Assembly: GCA_028681275.1 (NCBI GenBank)
Contig: JAQUIV010000007.1
Span: forward strand, 1 to 38,019
DNA: 38,019 nt
Reading direction: 5' to 3'
DNA from: Aliarcobacter sp.
GTDB taxonomy: Bacteria > Campylobacterota > Campylobacteria > Campylobacterales > Arcobacteraceae
Positions within the stretch are counted from its first letter, which is position 1; each line of letters starts with the position of its first letter. Below, in pieces: positions 1-7,992 of this stretch. A model generated the notes under the pieces. That model did no database searches. It was given only the letters and a program-made list of their open reading frames with translations, and was not told the DNA's origin. The position numbers and the translations under genes were made by a program.

Positions 1-1577
1 GGATTTATACCTTTTTTTGTTAGTTTAGAGATAAATTTTTTTGCAAAATTAGGTTTACTAAGTTGTTTTGCAGAAATATTTATCGAAATAGAAATATCAA
101 TATCTTTTTCTCTCCACTTAACATATCGTTCAAGAGCTGCATCAATTATCCATTCTCCTAATTCTTCAATAAAGCCATTTTCTTCTGCAAGAGGAATGAA
201 ATTATTAGGTGCAATTAAACCTTTTTTAGGGCTAATCCATCTAATCAAAGCTTCAACACCAATGATTTGTGAATTATTTAAATCAACTTTTGGTTGATAA
301 AAAAGTTCATATTCATTATTCTTTAGAGCTAACCTCATATCTTTATCTAAATTTATTGAGTTTTGAACAGTTTCATTAAGTTCTTCTGTATAAAAGTGAT
401 ATTGATTTCGCCCTAATTTTTTGGCTTGATACATAGCTATATCCGCATTTTTCATTAAAGATACACTATCTTTCCCATCTTTTGGATAAAAAGCAATACC
501 TATACTACAACTTATATTAATAGGATTAGTTTTAATAACCCAATTTTTAGATAATTGTTTTTGCACTCTATTTATTACGTTAGAAAGTTCTAAATATGAA
601 CCATAATCTTGAATTAATATTACAAATTCATCTCCACCAATTCTTGCAATAAAATCACTAGGTCGTAATATTCTTTTTAATAATTTCGAAATATTTTGTA
701 AAAGTTCATCTCCAATATTATGACCCAAAGAATCATTTATACTTTTAAAATGGTCAATATCTAAATATAAAAAAGCAAACTCTTTTTTATTTCTTTTTGA
801 AGTTAATATTAATCTCTCAAGATATTCATTAAGGGAATTTCTATTTGATAAACCACTTAACGAATCAGTTCTTGCCATCAAATATAACTCTTTTTTTTCA
901 GACTCTAACCTAGAAAAAGTATCAACCATTGAGTATCGAATAGATTCTAGTTCTCTTACTTTAAAAGCTTTTGGAACATCATTATTATAATAGGCATATT
1001 GTCTTAATTGTTCTAATGGATTTGATACATATTTTCTTAATAAAATCAGTAATAGTGAAAAAGCAATAATTGGCAATAAACCAAAATAAATTAGAAAATT
1101 AATTTTATTATCTATAAAATGTAGAGCTAATTCCTCTTGTTCTAAAATATAAACTAATCTTAGTTTTCTAATCTCTTTATTTTCAAAAAATCTTATATCA
1201 GTTTCAATATATTTGTTGTTCATCAATTCTTTATAATAACTATTTTCTTTTATTCTTGGTATATTATCAATTTTTCCATAAGCAGGATCAGTAACTACAA
1301 GAAGTTTGTCATCATCGAAAATAGCAATTGCAGATATAAAATCATTATTTGCAGAAATCCTATCTAAAAGAGCTCTGTATAATAAGACATCATTTTTTGA
1401 TTTTAAATTTTTTGATAAAGTATAACTAGTTTCAGTAATATTGCTATTGATAGTTTTTAAAATTACTTTGGCTAAATTCTCTTCTTGTTTGAAAAAATAA
1501 TAAGCAAATATCGAATAAAATATTAACACCAAAATAGAGATAAAAAATAGGATTAATCTTCGTATGTTAAAAATCAT
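1..1577 (-). CDS. Membrane-bound GGDEF/EAL c-di-GMP signalling protein (partial, 3' end outside window)
   Basis: This gene starts at an ATG overlapping the upstream lipoprotein stop codon (ATGA) and runs off the left edge, leaving about 525 codons. There is a transmembrane segment at residues 5-25, a periplasmic sensor loop at about 30-157, and a second transmembrane segment at about 158-181. A short linker leads to a GGDEF domain whose active-site motif RIGGDEF is intact (GGDEF at 314-318), so diguanylate cyclase activity is plausible. An EAL domain follows, with its signature VEALIRW near 442; most of the domain is visible but its C-terminus is cut off. The family makes and/or degrades cyclic di-GMP at the inner membrane. 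The periplasmic loop shows no domain I can name. The overlap with the lipoprotein gene suggests that the lipoprotein supplies the ligand signal. Confidence 0.93.
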   Translation of the reverse strand, partial: MIFNIRRLILFFISILVLIFYSIFAYYFFKQEENLAKVILKTINSNITETSYTLSKNLKSKNDVLLYRALLDRISANNDFISAIAIFDDDKLLVVTDPAYGKIDNIPRIKENSYYKELMNNKYIETDIRFFENKEIRKLRLVYILEQEELALHFIDNKINFLIYFGLLPIIAFSLLLILLRKYVSNPLEQLRQYAYYNNDVPKAFKVRELESIRYSMVDTFSRLESEKKELYLMARTDSLSGLSNRNSLNEYLERLILTSKRNKKEFAFLYLDIDHFKSINDSLGHNIGDELLQNISKLLKRILRPSDFIARIGGDEFVILIQDYGSYLELSNVINRVQKQLSKNWVIKTNPINISCSIGIAFYPKDGKDSVSLMKNADIAMYQAKKLGRNQYHFYTEELNETVQNSINLDKDMRLALKNNEYELFYQPKVDLNNSQIIGVEALIRWISPKKGLIAPNNFIPLAEENGFIEELGEWIIDAALERYVKWREKDIDISISINISAKQLSKPNFAKKFISKLTKKGIN

Positions 1578-2458
1578 TTTATTATATCTCTTGTTTTAAA
1601 ATTTGAATTTCTAAGTTTAGTTATTATCTCTTCAGGAACATTTGAATTAATCCATACAATATCATTTAAAGATGCTAAAAACTCTTCATAACTTGTATTT
1701 GGTAAATATAGTTTTATTGTTTCGTAAAACTCTTTTGGATTATTTGCTAAGTTTAATATAGCTTTATCAACTAAATTCTTTAACGCTAAAAACTCCTTTT
1801 TATTTTCATTAAAAAAATCTTCATTTGTAAACATAGCATCAATTACAAGTAGGTTTGAATTATTTTTTGTAGATGATAATTCATTAAAACCATTTTTTTC
1901 TAAATCATAATTATAAGGTGTGTAAGTAACTATTATTGTTGGATTTTCAAGATTTTTGCTATTTAGTTTTGATATATAAGCTTGATCTTCATTTATGTAG
2001 TTGATTTTTTTGTTTTTAAGATTATAAATTTTTAGGAAATCTTCCAATAAAATAGAATTTATAGAATCAATTTCTAAATAGGCATCTATTTGTTTATCAG
2101 TTTTTAGAAGTTCTTCAATTGAGATATTTGATAAAATAACATCTCCTCCGTTTGATTTGTCAAATAACATAATAGGAGTTAGATTTTTATTTTCATTAGA
2201 TAATAAATTGTATTCATATTGCGTACCAACATAAGCATCAGAATTACCTGCTTTATAGAGATACATATTTTCACTCAAAGAGACAACATTTAAAAGTTTA
2301 ATGTTTAAAGGTTCTAGCCATTTTTTTTCTTTTGCATAAAATAAAGGAGTATATCCAATCCAAGTGGTAATAGATATTTTTATTTTCTTATTTTCTTGAA
2401 TGCCACAAGAGCTAAAGAATAGTATAAGACAAGTTAAAAGAATAAAGTGTTTAATCAT
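1574..2458 (-). CDS. Periplasmic substrate-binding lipoprotein (NMT1/SsuA-like), partner of the GGDEF/EAL protein
   Basis: The 294-residue protein begins with a lipoprotein signal peptide: a hydrophobic stretch and the lipobox FSSC, with Cys18 the predicted lipidated residue. The region after it (ITTWIGYTPLFYAKEK) resembles the start of NitT/TauT/thiamine-precursor-type solute-binding proteins of ABC importers, and the length fits that fold. No permease or ATPase gene lies beside it. Instead its stop codon overlaps the start of a GGDEF/EAL gene, so a sensory rather than transport role is likely. A TATAAT box and an AAAAGGA ribosome site precede the ATG. The ligand cannot be told from the sequence. 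The fold assignment is fairly secure; the sensing role is inference. Confidence 0.85.
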   Translation of the reverse strand: MIKHFILLTCLILFFSSCGIQENKKIKISITTWIGYTPLFYAKEKKWLEPLNIKLLNVVSLSENMYLYKAGNSDAYVGTQYEYNLLSNENKNLTPIMLFDKSNGGDVILSNISIEELLKTDKQIDAYLEIDSINSILLEDFLKIYNLKNKKINYINEDQAYISKLNSKNLENPTIIVTYTPYNYDLEKNGFNELSSTKNNSNLLVIDAMFTNEDFFNENKKEFLALKNLVDKAILNLANNPKEFYETIKLYLPNTSYEEFLASLNDIVWINSNVPEEIITKLRNSNFKTRDIIK

Positions 2459-2483
2459 AAAAATCCTTTTATTTAACTAGTAC

Positions 2484-2489
2484 ATTATA
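2484..2489 (-). promoter_or_regulatory. Putative sigma70 -10 box for the lipoprotein-GGDEF/EAL operon
   Basis: The minus strand reads TTGTATAATG, a perfect TATAAT about 26 bases before the lipoprotein ATG. It lies just downstream of the prfB terminator, as expected for an independent transcription unit. No convincing -35 box is seen, which is usual in this phylum. Confidence 0.6.
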
Positions 2490-2516
2490 CAAATTACTAT
2501 ATTAAAATGAGAGTTG

Positions 2517-2541
2517 AAAAACGCTAAAAAATAGCATTTTT
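2517..2541 (-). terminator. Intrinsic terminator after prfB
   Basis: On the minus strand an A-run and GCTA pair with TAGC and a T-run around a T-rich loop, with one mismatch in the stem. The hairpin begins about 13 bases after the prfB stop codon. The plus strand can form the same structure with a T-rich tail. Confidence 0.55.
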
Positions 2542-2553
2542 CTTTTTTTATAA

Positions 2554-3648
2554 TTATTTAGCAGTTGCGATTAATACATCTTCAATAATTTTTGTAATAT
2601 CACCATCTAAAATTGCATCAACATTTGAGTATCCAATATTACTTCTTGAATCTTTTACTTGTTGATATGGTTGTAAAACGTATGAACGTATTTGGTGTCC
2701 CCATCCATTATCACTTTTTTCAACACCATCTTTTGTAGCTTGTTGTTTTTCAAGTTCAAGTTCATATAATCTTGATTTTAACATTTTCATAGCACTTGCT
2801 TTGTTTTTATGTTGGCTTCTATCATTTTGACATTGAACTACAATATTTGTTGCAATATGTGTGATTCTAATAGCTGATTCTGTTTTATTAACATGTTGTC
2901 CACCAGCTCCACTTGCTCTGTATGTATCAATTCTAATATCTTTATCTTCAATAACAATATCAATATTATCATCAACTTCAGGAGATACCATTACAGATGA
3001 AAATGAAGTGTGTCTTTTTGCATTTGAGTCAAATGGTGAGATTCTAACAAGTCTATGAATACCGTTTTCAGCTTTCATATAACCATAAGCATTTTCACCT
3101 TTTATGATAAATGAAACATCTTTGATTCCAGCTTCATCACCATTTTGATAATCAAGTAGTTCTATCTTAAAATCATTTCTTTCAGCCCATCTTAAATACA
3201 TTCTATATAAAATAGATGCCCAATCTTGTGATTCAGTTCCCCCAGCTCCTGGATGAATAGAAACAATAGCATTTGAAGCATCATCAGGATTAGAAAGCAT
3301 TACAGAAATTTCAGTTGATTTGATTAGTTTTTCAAGTTCACCAGCTTCTTCAAAAAGCATTTCCAGTGTCTCTTCATCTTTTTCATCATTTGCCATTTCA
3401 TAAAGCTCATTTGTTCCTTTTAATGAATCATTTGCTTTATTAAATTTACTTAATTTTCCTAAAATTCTATTTTTTTCAATACCAATTTTTGTAGCATTTT
3501 CTATATTATTCCAAAAATCTTGTGCTGATTCTTCTTCTTTGATTTCATCTAATCTTTGATTTAACTCATCAGGTTTTAAAATACCTTTTATATTATTTAG
3601 TTTTGTATTTAGAAGCTTTAATAGCTCTGAATATTCATATGCGTCCAT
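2554..3648 (-). CDS. prfB: Peptide chain release factor 2
   Basis: Class I release factor that recognises UGA and UAA stop codons and triggers peptidyl-tRNA hydrolysis on the ribosome. The 364-residue protein contains the catalytic GGQ in [13 protein letters not shown] and the RF2-type recognition tripeptide SPF (RISPFDS), which separates it from RF1 (PxT). It is one uninterrupted frame from the ATG, so the programmed +1 frameshift that autoregulates RF2 in many bacteria is absent. An AAAGGA ribosome site lies about 10 bases before the ATG. Its length is normal. The gene stands alone between two hairpin terminators. Identification is firm. Confidence 0.97.
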   Translation of the reverse strand: MDAYEYSELLKLLNTKLNNIKGILKPDELNQRLDEIKEEESAQDFWNNIENATKIGIEKNRILGKLSKFNKANDSLKGTNELYEMANDEKDEETLEMLFEEAGELEKLIKSTEISVMLSNPDDASNAIVSIHPGAGGTESQDWASILYRMYLRWAERNDFKIELLDYQNGDEAGIKDVSFIIKGENAYGYMKAENGIHRLVRISPFDSNAKRHTSFSSVMVSPEVDDNIDIVIEDKDIRIDTYRASGAGGQHVNKTESAIRITHIATNIVVQCQNDRSQHKNKASAMKMLKSRLYELELEKQQATKDGVEKSDNGWGHQIRSYVLQPYQQVKDSRSNIGYSNVDAILDGDITKIIEDVLIATAK

Positions 3649-3687
3649 ATAGTTTGAATCCTTTGAAAAGGGGGAATTTATTAGTAG

Positions 3688-3714
3688 AAAAAAGAGGTTA
3701 TTTAAACCTCTTTT
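3688..3714 (-). terminator. Intrinsic terminator after the cytochrome c gene
   Basis: AAAAGAGGTT and AACCTCTTTT form a stem with a short AT loop, followed on the minus strand by a T-run (TTTTTTCT). It starts immediately after the stop codon at 3716 and separates the cytochrome gene from prfB. Confidence 0.85.
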
Positions 3715-3715
3715 A

Positions 3716-4345
3716 TTATTTGTTATTTATTTTGTTTAAATAAGCGTGAACTTTTTCTAAATCTTTTTGAGTAACGGCATTTGCAATAGGTTGCATTATT
3801 GAAGCCATTCCTCTATTATAGTCTCCATCCATATATCCAGAAATAGAATATCTCATATCTTCAACACTTAGAGTATTTAAAGGTCTTGAAGAACCTTTTG
3901 CTTCTAATTCACCTTTTGCTCCATGACAAGATTGACATTTATTTAAATAATATTTCTCTCCATCTCCAACAAGATTTTTTTCTTCTTCAATTTTTTTTAC
4001 TTTAATCTCTTCTTCTTTTTTCTTTTCAAGTTTAGCTATGATATTTGCTTCTAATTGTTCTTGATTTCCAGTAAAATTTGTAGTAGTAGTTGGAGTTGTA
4101 GTAGTTTTTAAAATATAAATAAAACTCATACCAGTTGCTGTTTGAGAAATTTTTATATCATCAACAGACCAACCTTTTGCTTTCATTTGATTTACTGTAT
4201 TTTTTCCAGCACAAACTCCACCATCAAGTGGTGTATTTTCAATTGTAGCCATAGATTGATGATTTTCTTTAAAACACATTGTTGTATCAGCAAGAAGTGA
4301 AGTTGAACCTAATAGTATTATTGTTGAAAGAATCGCTTTTTTCAA
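3716..4345 (-). CDS. Periplasmic cytochrome c with an N-terminal extra domain
   Basis: The 209-residue protein starts at TTG (position 4345), preceded by AAAAAAGGA. A Sec signal peptide ends near Ala19. The first part (about 20-80) has Cys24 and Cys45 and matches no family I recognise. A threonine-rich linker (81-89) and a highly charged Lys/Glu helix (about 95-124) follow. The C-terminal domain is a small monoheme cytochrome c with the heme site CQSCH at 137-141 and a Met-containing segment (GMASIMQPI) that could supply the sixth ligand. The protein probably carries electrons in the periplasm; the partner is unknown. It is flanked by terminators and appears monocistronic. Confidence 0.85.
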   Translation of the reverse strand: MKKAILSTIILLGSTSLLADTTMCFKENHQSMATIENTPLDGGVCAGKNTVNQMKAKGWSVDDIKISQTATGMSFIYILKTTTTPTTTTNFTGNQEQLEANIIAKLEKKKEEEIKVKKIEEEKNLVGDGEKYYLNKCQSCHGAKGELEAKGSSRPLNTLSVEDMRYSISGYMDGDYNRGMASIMQPIANAVTQKDLEKVHAYLNKINNK

Positions 4346-4438
4346 GATAAAATCCTTTTTTAAAATTTATAGATTTTACCATAATAAGAATAAATTTTCG
4401 TAGTATATATATTATTTCAATAATTTTGGAAATAAAAA

Positions 4439-4465
4439 AAGGCTAGAGAAAAAATCTCTAGCCTT
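4439..4465 (-). terminator. Strong intrinsic terminator after the porin gene
   Basis: A perfect 11-base-pair stem (AAGGCTAGAGA with TCTCTAGCCTT) has a 5-base loop. On the minus strand a run of seven T residues extends from its base. It begins about 29 bases after the porin stop codon, as expected for a very abundant transcript. Confidence 0.93.
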
Positions 4466-4493
4466 AAGAAAGAAGTTTTAAATTCTAAAAATA

Positions 4494-5735
4494 TTAGAAT
4501 TTATAAGCAACTTGTAATCTTCCTGCATCAGTAGCATCATTATTTGCAGTTTCATATTGACCTAATCTTACATAAGTACTTAAGTTTTTAGAGTGTGCAT
4601 AAGTGATTTGAGTAAAGATCTCTTTTGCATCATCATCAACAGTATTTCCATTAACTTCATAGTGATTTAAAGCAATATTTAATTTAGGTAATACTTGAAC
4701 ACCTGCATGTAATTGTAAATAATCAGCATCAATTTGTCCATTTAAGTATGTATTCCATCCAAGCATTGCCGTACCAGCATCATTATCATATGCTACTAAA
4801 CCACCATCTTTTCCAGTTACACCATATGTAACTTTAGCATCAAAGATTCCAGCAACAGCAGAGATATAACCTTTTGTTAATTCATCATCAGTTGTTAAAG
4901 CATCTAATTGTAAATTAGTATATCTAATACCAGTACCTAAAGTTACACCATCTAATGCAATTTTGTAATCTGCAGCAGCAGTATAAGACTCTAATGTATC
5001 AACTTGGTCAGCATAGTATGCTTCTAAATCAACACCTGTAAAAGAAGTTTTAGCTCCAACTACAGCGATTGAATTAGCATCTTTCCCAACAGCAATTTTA
5101 TCAGCATTTGCAGTAACTGCATTAGCAGTATAACCTGTTGTATCAGTTACTTTAGCTGTAGTTAAAGAATGATTTCCAGCAGATTTAACAGTTGTTTTAC
5201 CAAAGTTTGTTTGATTAAAATAAGCACCGATGAAAGTTACTGGAGTTGAAGAATTAATTACAACAGCACCTGTTCCAGTTTGCTCGTTTCCATCTATTTG
5301 AGAAGCTACAGTCCAAGGAGTTGGAACACCCATTTTACCTGCTAATACAGTAGTGTCTTTAACACCTGTATATGCAAAATTTACTTTTGTTAATTCTACA
5401 GCAACATTAGCATCACCAGATGTTGAAGTATCAAATGCAGCATAATTATTATTTGCAGAAACAGAAGTGTTTAAAGCTACATCATCAGTGATACCAGCTT
5501 TTAAATTTGCAACAGCTTTATAATAGTTGTTTGTACCAGTTTTATCAGAACCTTTAACAGTTGTCTCTAATCCTGATGGTAAATTTGTATCATCACTGTA
5601 ATCATTGTATCTATAAACAACAGAACCAGATACGTCTACATTTTTGATTGCTTCTTCTAATGGTTGAGCATTAGCAGTAGTTAAACCAGCAACTGCAACA
5701 GCTGCTACTAAACTTAATTTTGCGATTTTTTTCAT
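4494..5735 (-). CDS. Major outer-membrane porin (Campylobacterota type)
   Basis: The 413-residue protein has a clear Sec signal peptide ending ANA before Gln24. The mature part is rich in alternating polar and hydrophobic residues, with many Thr, Ala, Asp and Asn and few Cys, and ends in Phe (VAYKF), the usual C-terminal signature of outer-membrane beta barrels recognised by the BAM machinery. The length and composition fit the major porin of Arcobacter/Campylobacter, which carries small solutes across the outer membrane. The ATG is preceded by AGGAG at ideal spacing. The gene has its own strong terminator, a GC-rich 5' leader and an array of phased repeats upstream, so it is probably highly and conditionally expressed. 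The substrate preference is not evident. Confidence 0.88.
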   Translation of the reverse strand: MKKIAKLSLVAAVAVAGLTTANAQPLEEAIKNVDVSGSVVYRYNDYSDDTNLPSGLETTVKGSDKTGTNNYYKAVANLKAGITDDVALNTSVSANNNYAAFDTSTSGDANVAVELTKVNFAYTGVKDTTVLAGKMGVPTPWTVASQIDGNEQTGTGAVVINSSTPVTFIGAYFNQTNFGKTTVKSAGNHSLTTAKVTDTTGYTANAVTANADKIAVGKDANSIAVVGAKTSFTGVDLEAYYADQVDTLESYTAAADYKIALDGVTLGTGIRYTNLQLDALTTDDELTKGYISAVAGIFDAKVTYGVTGKDGGLVAYDNDAGTAMLGWNTYLNGQIDADYLQLHAGVQVLPKLNIALNHYEVNGNTVDDDAKEIFTQITYAHSKNLSTYVRLGQYETANNDATDAGRLQVAYKF

Positions 5736-5829
5736 TTGTTCTCCTAAAATTTCGAAATCTTTTTTCAGTCTACCGGAGCGCGCGAACTCATCTAAAACCT
5801 AGGTCTTAAACCTTTTCCGACATACCGTT
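5736..5829 (-). promoter_or_regulatory. GC-rich, probably structured 5' leader of the porin mRNA
   Basis: Starting downstream of the predicted promoter, the transcript would have a leader of about 90 bases whose first two thirds are much richer in GC than the surroundings. GTATGTCGG (5825-5817) can pair with CCGGTAGAC (5776-5768) over 8 of 9 positions, counting two G-U pairs. The enclosed part contains the small hairpins GGTTTAAGACC (5812-5802) and GAGTTCGCGCGCTC (5789-5776), the second sharing one base with the long stem. An unstructured A/T-rich stretch with AGGAG then leads to the ATG. It matches no riboswitch class I recognise. Folding is inferred by eye. Confidence 0.5.
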
Positions 5830-5835
5830 GCGACC

Positions 5836-5841
5836 ATTCTA
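5836..5841 (-). promoter_or_regulatory. Putative -10 box of the porin promoter
   Basis: The minus strand reads ATGTAGAATGG. TAGAAT differs from the consensus at one base and would start transcription near 5829, at the start of the GC-rich leader. The expected -35 position is a poor match, which suggests activator dependence. Confidence 0.5.
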
Positions 5842-5883
5842 CATTACTAAATTTTAAAGTTTTCTTAAAATTGTGTTTTGAGT

Positions 5884-5943
5884 GTTAATTAACTGTTAAT
5901 TTAAGTTAGATTTCAATTAACCATTCATTAATGCTGTGTTAAT
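5884..5943. promoter_or_regulatory. Six helically phased TTAA-type direct repeats upstream of the porin promoter
   Basis: On the plus strand, hexamers GTTAAT, GTTAAT, GTTAGA, ATTAAC, ATTAAT and GTTAAT start at 5884, 5895, 5905, 5916, 5927 and 5938, that is every 10-11 bases. They occupy about -55 to -115 relative to the predicted porin start. Tandem half-sites one helical turn apart are the classic layout for OmpR/PhoB-family response regulators; PmrA boxes, for example, are TTAA repeats separated by five bases. The identity of the regulator is inference. Confidence 0.55.
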
Positions 5944-5981
5944 GCTATTTTCGGACTTTTTTTATCGTATTTTACTAGTGT

Positions 5982-6293
5982 TTAATTAGTTAAACTAACA
6001 ATGCAGTTTTTTAATATAGTCGGTTTTGATATTTTAATATTTAGATTAGTTATTTTATAGTTGTTGTTTAGTAGAGATTCAAGATGCAAAATTGCATCTT
6101 CTAAAAGAAGGAATTTCTCTTTTTTCATAGTTTTTTCTATTAAAGCTGAAATTTCTGCGTAGTTTATGAAGTTATCTTTTGAAAAGTTATATTCAAAAGA
6201 TAAATCAATTATTACTTTTTGTTTTTTGATTCGCTCGAAATCTAATATACCAATGATACATTTAAAAGTTAAATCAGAAATTTCTATTTTCAT
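5982..6293 (-). CDS. folB: Dihydroneopterin aldolase (FolB family)
   Basis: The product would catalyse conversion of 7,8-dihydroneopterin to 6-hydroxymethyl-dihydropterin in folate synthesis in the cytoplasm. The 103-residue protein shows the N-terminal family pattern FKCIIGILDFERIKKQ followed by a beta strand (KVIIDLSF), and the C-terminal ISKP segment corresponding to the conserved Lys-Pro of FolB. It is slightly shorter than typical members (about 115-125 residues) and rather divergent. Its ATG overlaps the plsY stop (ATGA), so the two are co-translated although the pathways are unrelated. No terminator is obvious between it and the porin region. Confidence 0.82.
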   Translation of the reverse strand: MKIEISDLTFKCIIGILDFERIKKQKVIIDLSFEYNFSKDNFINYAEISALIEKTMKKEKFLLLEDAILHLESLLNNNYKITNLNIKISKPTILKNCIVSLTN

Positions 6294-6913
6294 ATAACTT
6301 TTTTCTCTTCACCCTTGATAATTCTGATGATATTTGGAATGTGTTTGTAAATAATGATAAAAGCAATTATATACATAGGAACATTTGAACCTACATTTAA
6401 ACCATCATTTAAAAAACTAGCACTAATTACAACTGCTACAAGTCCTAAAAGTGATGATAAAGATGATATTTTAAGAACTTTTGCACAAACTATCCAAACA
6501 ATTGCGCCAATAAGTGTTGGTATTGGAATAAGAACTAAATAAACTCCAAGTCCAGTTGCAACGCCTTTCCCACCTTCAAGTCCTAAATAAATAGAATAAC
6601 AATGTCCCAAAACAGCTAAAATTGCAATTGCCCAAAGTGTAGAGTCACTAACTCCATAATACATAGCAACTAATAAAACAAGAGTTCCTTTTAATGCATC
6701 AAGTAAAACTGTTGCAATTCCAAGTTTTTTTGCTAATTTTGGATTAGTCTCTTTTACAACTCTTAGAACATTTGTTGCCCCAATTGATTTACTTCCTGCT
6801 GTTGTTATATCAACTCCTGCAAATGTTTTTGCTAAGATTGAACCAAAAGGAATAGAGCCTATTAAATAAGCAGCTAGAAAAAATAAAATATTTGTATTTG
6901 TGAAAAAATCCAT
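6290..6913 (-). CDS. plsY: Acyl-phosphate:glycerol-3-phosphate acyltransferase PlsY
   Basis: Inner-membrane enzyme that transfers an acyl group from acyl-phosphate to glycerol-3-phosphate, the first step of phospholipid synthesis. The 207-residue protein has about five transmembrane segments and the three family motifs: SIPFGSILAK near residue 20, GSKSIGATNVLR near 41, and GGKGVATGLG near 113. The length is normal for the family. The ATG is preceded by AAGGGC, and a TATAAT box lies about 36 bases upstream. It heads a two-gene operon with folB and diverges from nadA. Confidence 0.96.
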   Translation of the reverse strand: MDFFTNTNILFFLAAYLIGSIPFGSILAKTFAGVDITTAGSKSIGATNVLRVVKETNPKLAKKLGIATVLLDALKGTLVLLVAMYYGVSDSTLWAIAILAVLGHCYSIYLGLEGGKGVATGLGVYLVLIPIPTLIGAIVWIVCAKVLKISSLSSLLGLVAVVISASFLNDGLNVGSNVPMYIIAFIIIYKHIPNIIRIIKGEEKKVI

Positions 6914-6948
6914 ATATTGCCCTTGTTTTAAGTGTGTGATTAAATGAG

Positions 6949-6954
6949 ATTATA
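6949..6954 (-). promoter_or_regulatory. Putative -10 box for plsY-folB
   Basis: The minus strand reads GTTATAATC, a perfect TATAAT about 36 bases before the plsY ATG, in the 89-base divergent gap with nadA. No clear -35 box is seen. Confidence 0.55.
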
Positions 6955-7002
6955 ACTAATATTTTGTTATATTTATATTTAATAAAAATTTGAAGGTTAA
7001 TT

Positions 7003-7992
7003 TTGGATTTAAAAGAAGAGATAATAAAATTAAAAAAAGAGTTAGATGTGACTCTTGTAGCTCACTTTTATCAAAGGGATGAAGTATTTGAATTAGCTGA
7101 TATAACAGGTGATTCATTGGAACTTGCCAAAAAAGTAATGCTTACAGATTCTGAATATGTTGTATTTTGTGGTGTAGGTTTTATGGGTGAAAGTGTAAAA
7201 GTTATGAGTCCACAAAAAAGAGTGCTTATGCCAAAAATTGCTTGTTGTGCAATGGCTAGAATGATTGATGAGGGATATTTTGAGCAAAATTTAAAAAAAA
7301 TAAATGATGCTGGAATCCCTAATGAAAACATTTTACCAATAACTTATATAAATTCAAGTGCAGCAGTTAAAGCAAAAGTTGGAGAAATGGGCGGAATGGT
7401 TTGTACTTCATCTAATGCTTATAAAATCATAGAAAAAGGTTTACAATCAGGTAAAAAAATATTTTTTGTACCAGATAGATGTTTAGGACAAAATTTTGCA
7501 AAATCTTTAAAACTTAAATCAGCAGTTGTTGGTGATGGAAGTGATTTAAAAGAGGCAGATATTATTTGTTACAATGGTTTTTGTTCAGTTCATCAACAAT
7601 TTACAGTAGAAGATATTGAATTTTATAGAAATAAATTTCCAGATATTTTGATAGCTGTTCATCCTGAATGTGACCCAAGTGTTTGTGATGCTGCCGATTT
7701 TGTAGGTTCAACTTCACAACTTATAACTTATATTAAAGCTTTACCTGAAGATCAAAAAGTAGCTGTTGGAACGGAGTTTAATATGGTGAATAGATTAAGA
7801 ACAAAAAATACTTATATTTTAAGTTCAACAAAACCAGAGTGTCCAACAATGAATGAAACAACATTACAAGATGTATATAATACTTTGAAATCAATAAAAG
7901 ATAATACAATATCAAAAGAGAATGAAATATTTGTATCAGAAGATACTGCAAAGTGGGCGAAAGTTGCCCTTGAAAGGATGTTTGAAGTATGA
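7003..7992 (+). CDS. nadA: Quinolinate synthase
   Basis: Condenses iminoaspartate with dihydroxyacetone phosphate to quinolinate using a 4Fe-4S cluster, in de novo NAD synthesis. The 329-residue protein has the N-terminal motif VAHFYQRDEV and three cysteines in family positions: Cys134 (VCTSSNA), Cys223 (HPEC) and Cys280 (ECPTMNETTL), the likely cluster ligands. The chosen start is TTG at 7003 with GAAGG upstream; no ATG lies close by in frame. The stop overlaps the nadC start (ATGA), so the two NAD genes are coupled. No nadB (aspartate oxidase) is present in the window. Confidence 0.95.
   Translation: MDLKEEIIKLKKELDVTLVAHFYQRDEVFELADITGDSLELAKKVMLTDSEYVVFCGVGFMGESVKVMSPQKRVLMPKIACCAMARMIDEGYFEQNLKKINDAGIPNENILPITYINSSAAVKAKVGEMGGMVCTSSNAYKIIEKGLQSGKKIFFVPDRCLGQNFAKSLKLKSAVVGDGSDLKEADIICYNGFCSVHQQFTVEDIEFYRNKFPDILIAVHPECDPSVCDAADFVGSTSQLITYIKALPEDQKVAVGTEFNMVNRLRTKNTYILSSTKPECPTMNETTLQDVYNTLKSIKDNTISKENEIFVSEDTAKWAKVALERMFEV

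Noticed and set aside
2861-3058. Open frame on the plus strand inside prfB (and similar frames opposite nadA, infB, serA, pheT, fabF and others)
   Set aside because: These frames lie antisense to well-recognised genes, lack ribosome sites and show no family motifs; AT-rich coding DNA gives many such shadows.
4080-4110. Triplet (GTA)-like repeat in the cytochrome c gene as a variable microsatellite
   Set aside because: It is short and imperfect, encodes a Thr linker, and is in frame; nothing indicates instability.
5980-5995. GTTTAA-CTAA-TTAAAC hairpin as folB terminator (minus strand)
   Set aside because: The stem is made almost wholly of A/T pairs, overlaps the stop codon, and has no T-run after it on the minus strand.
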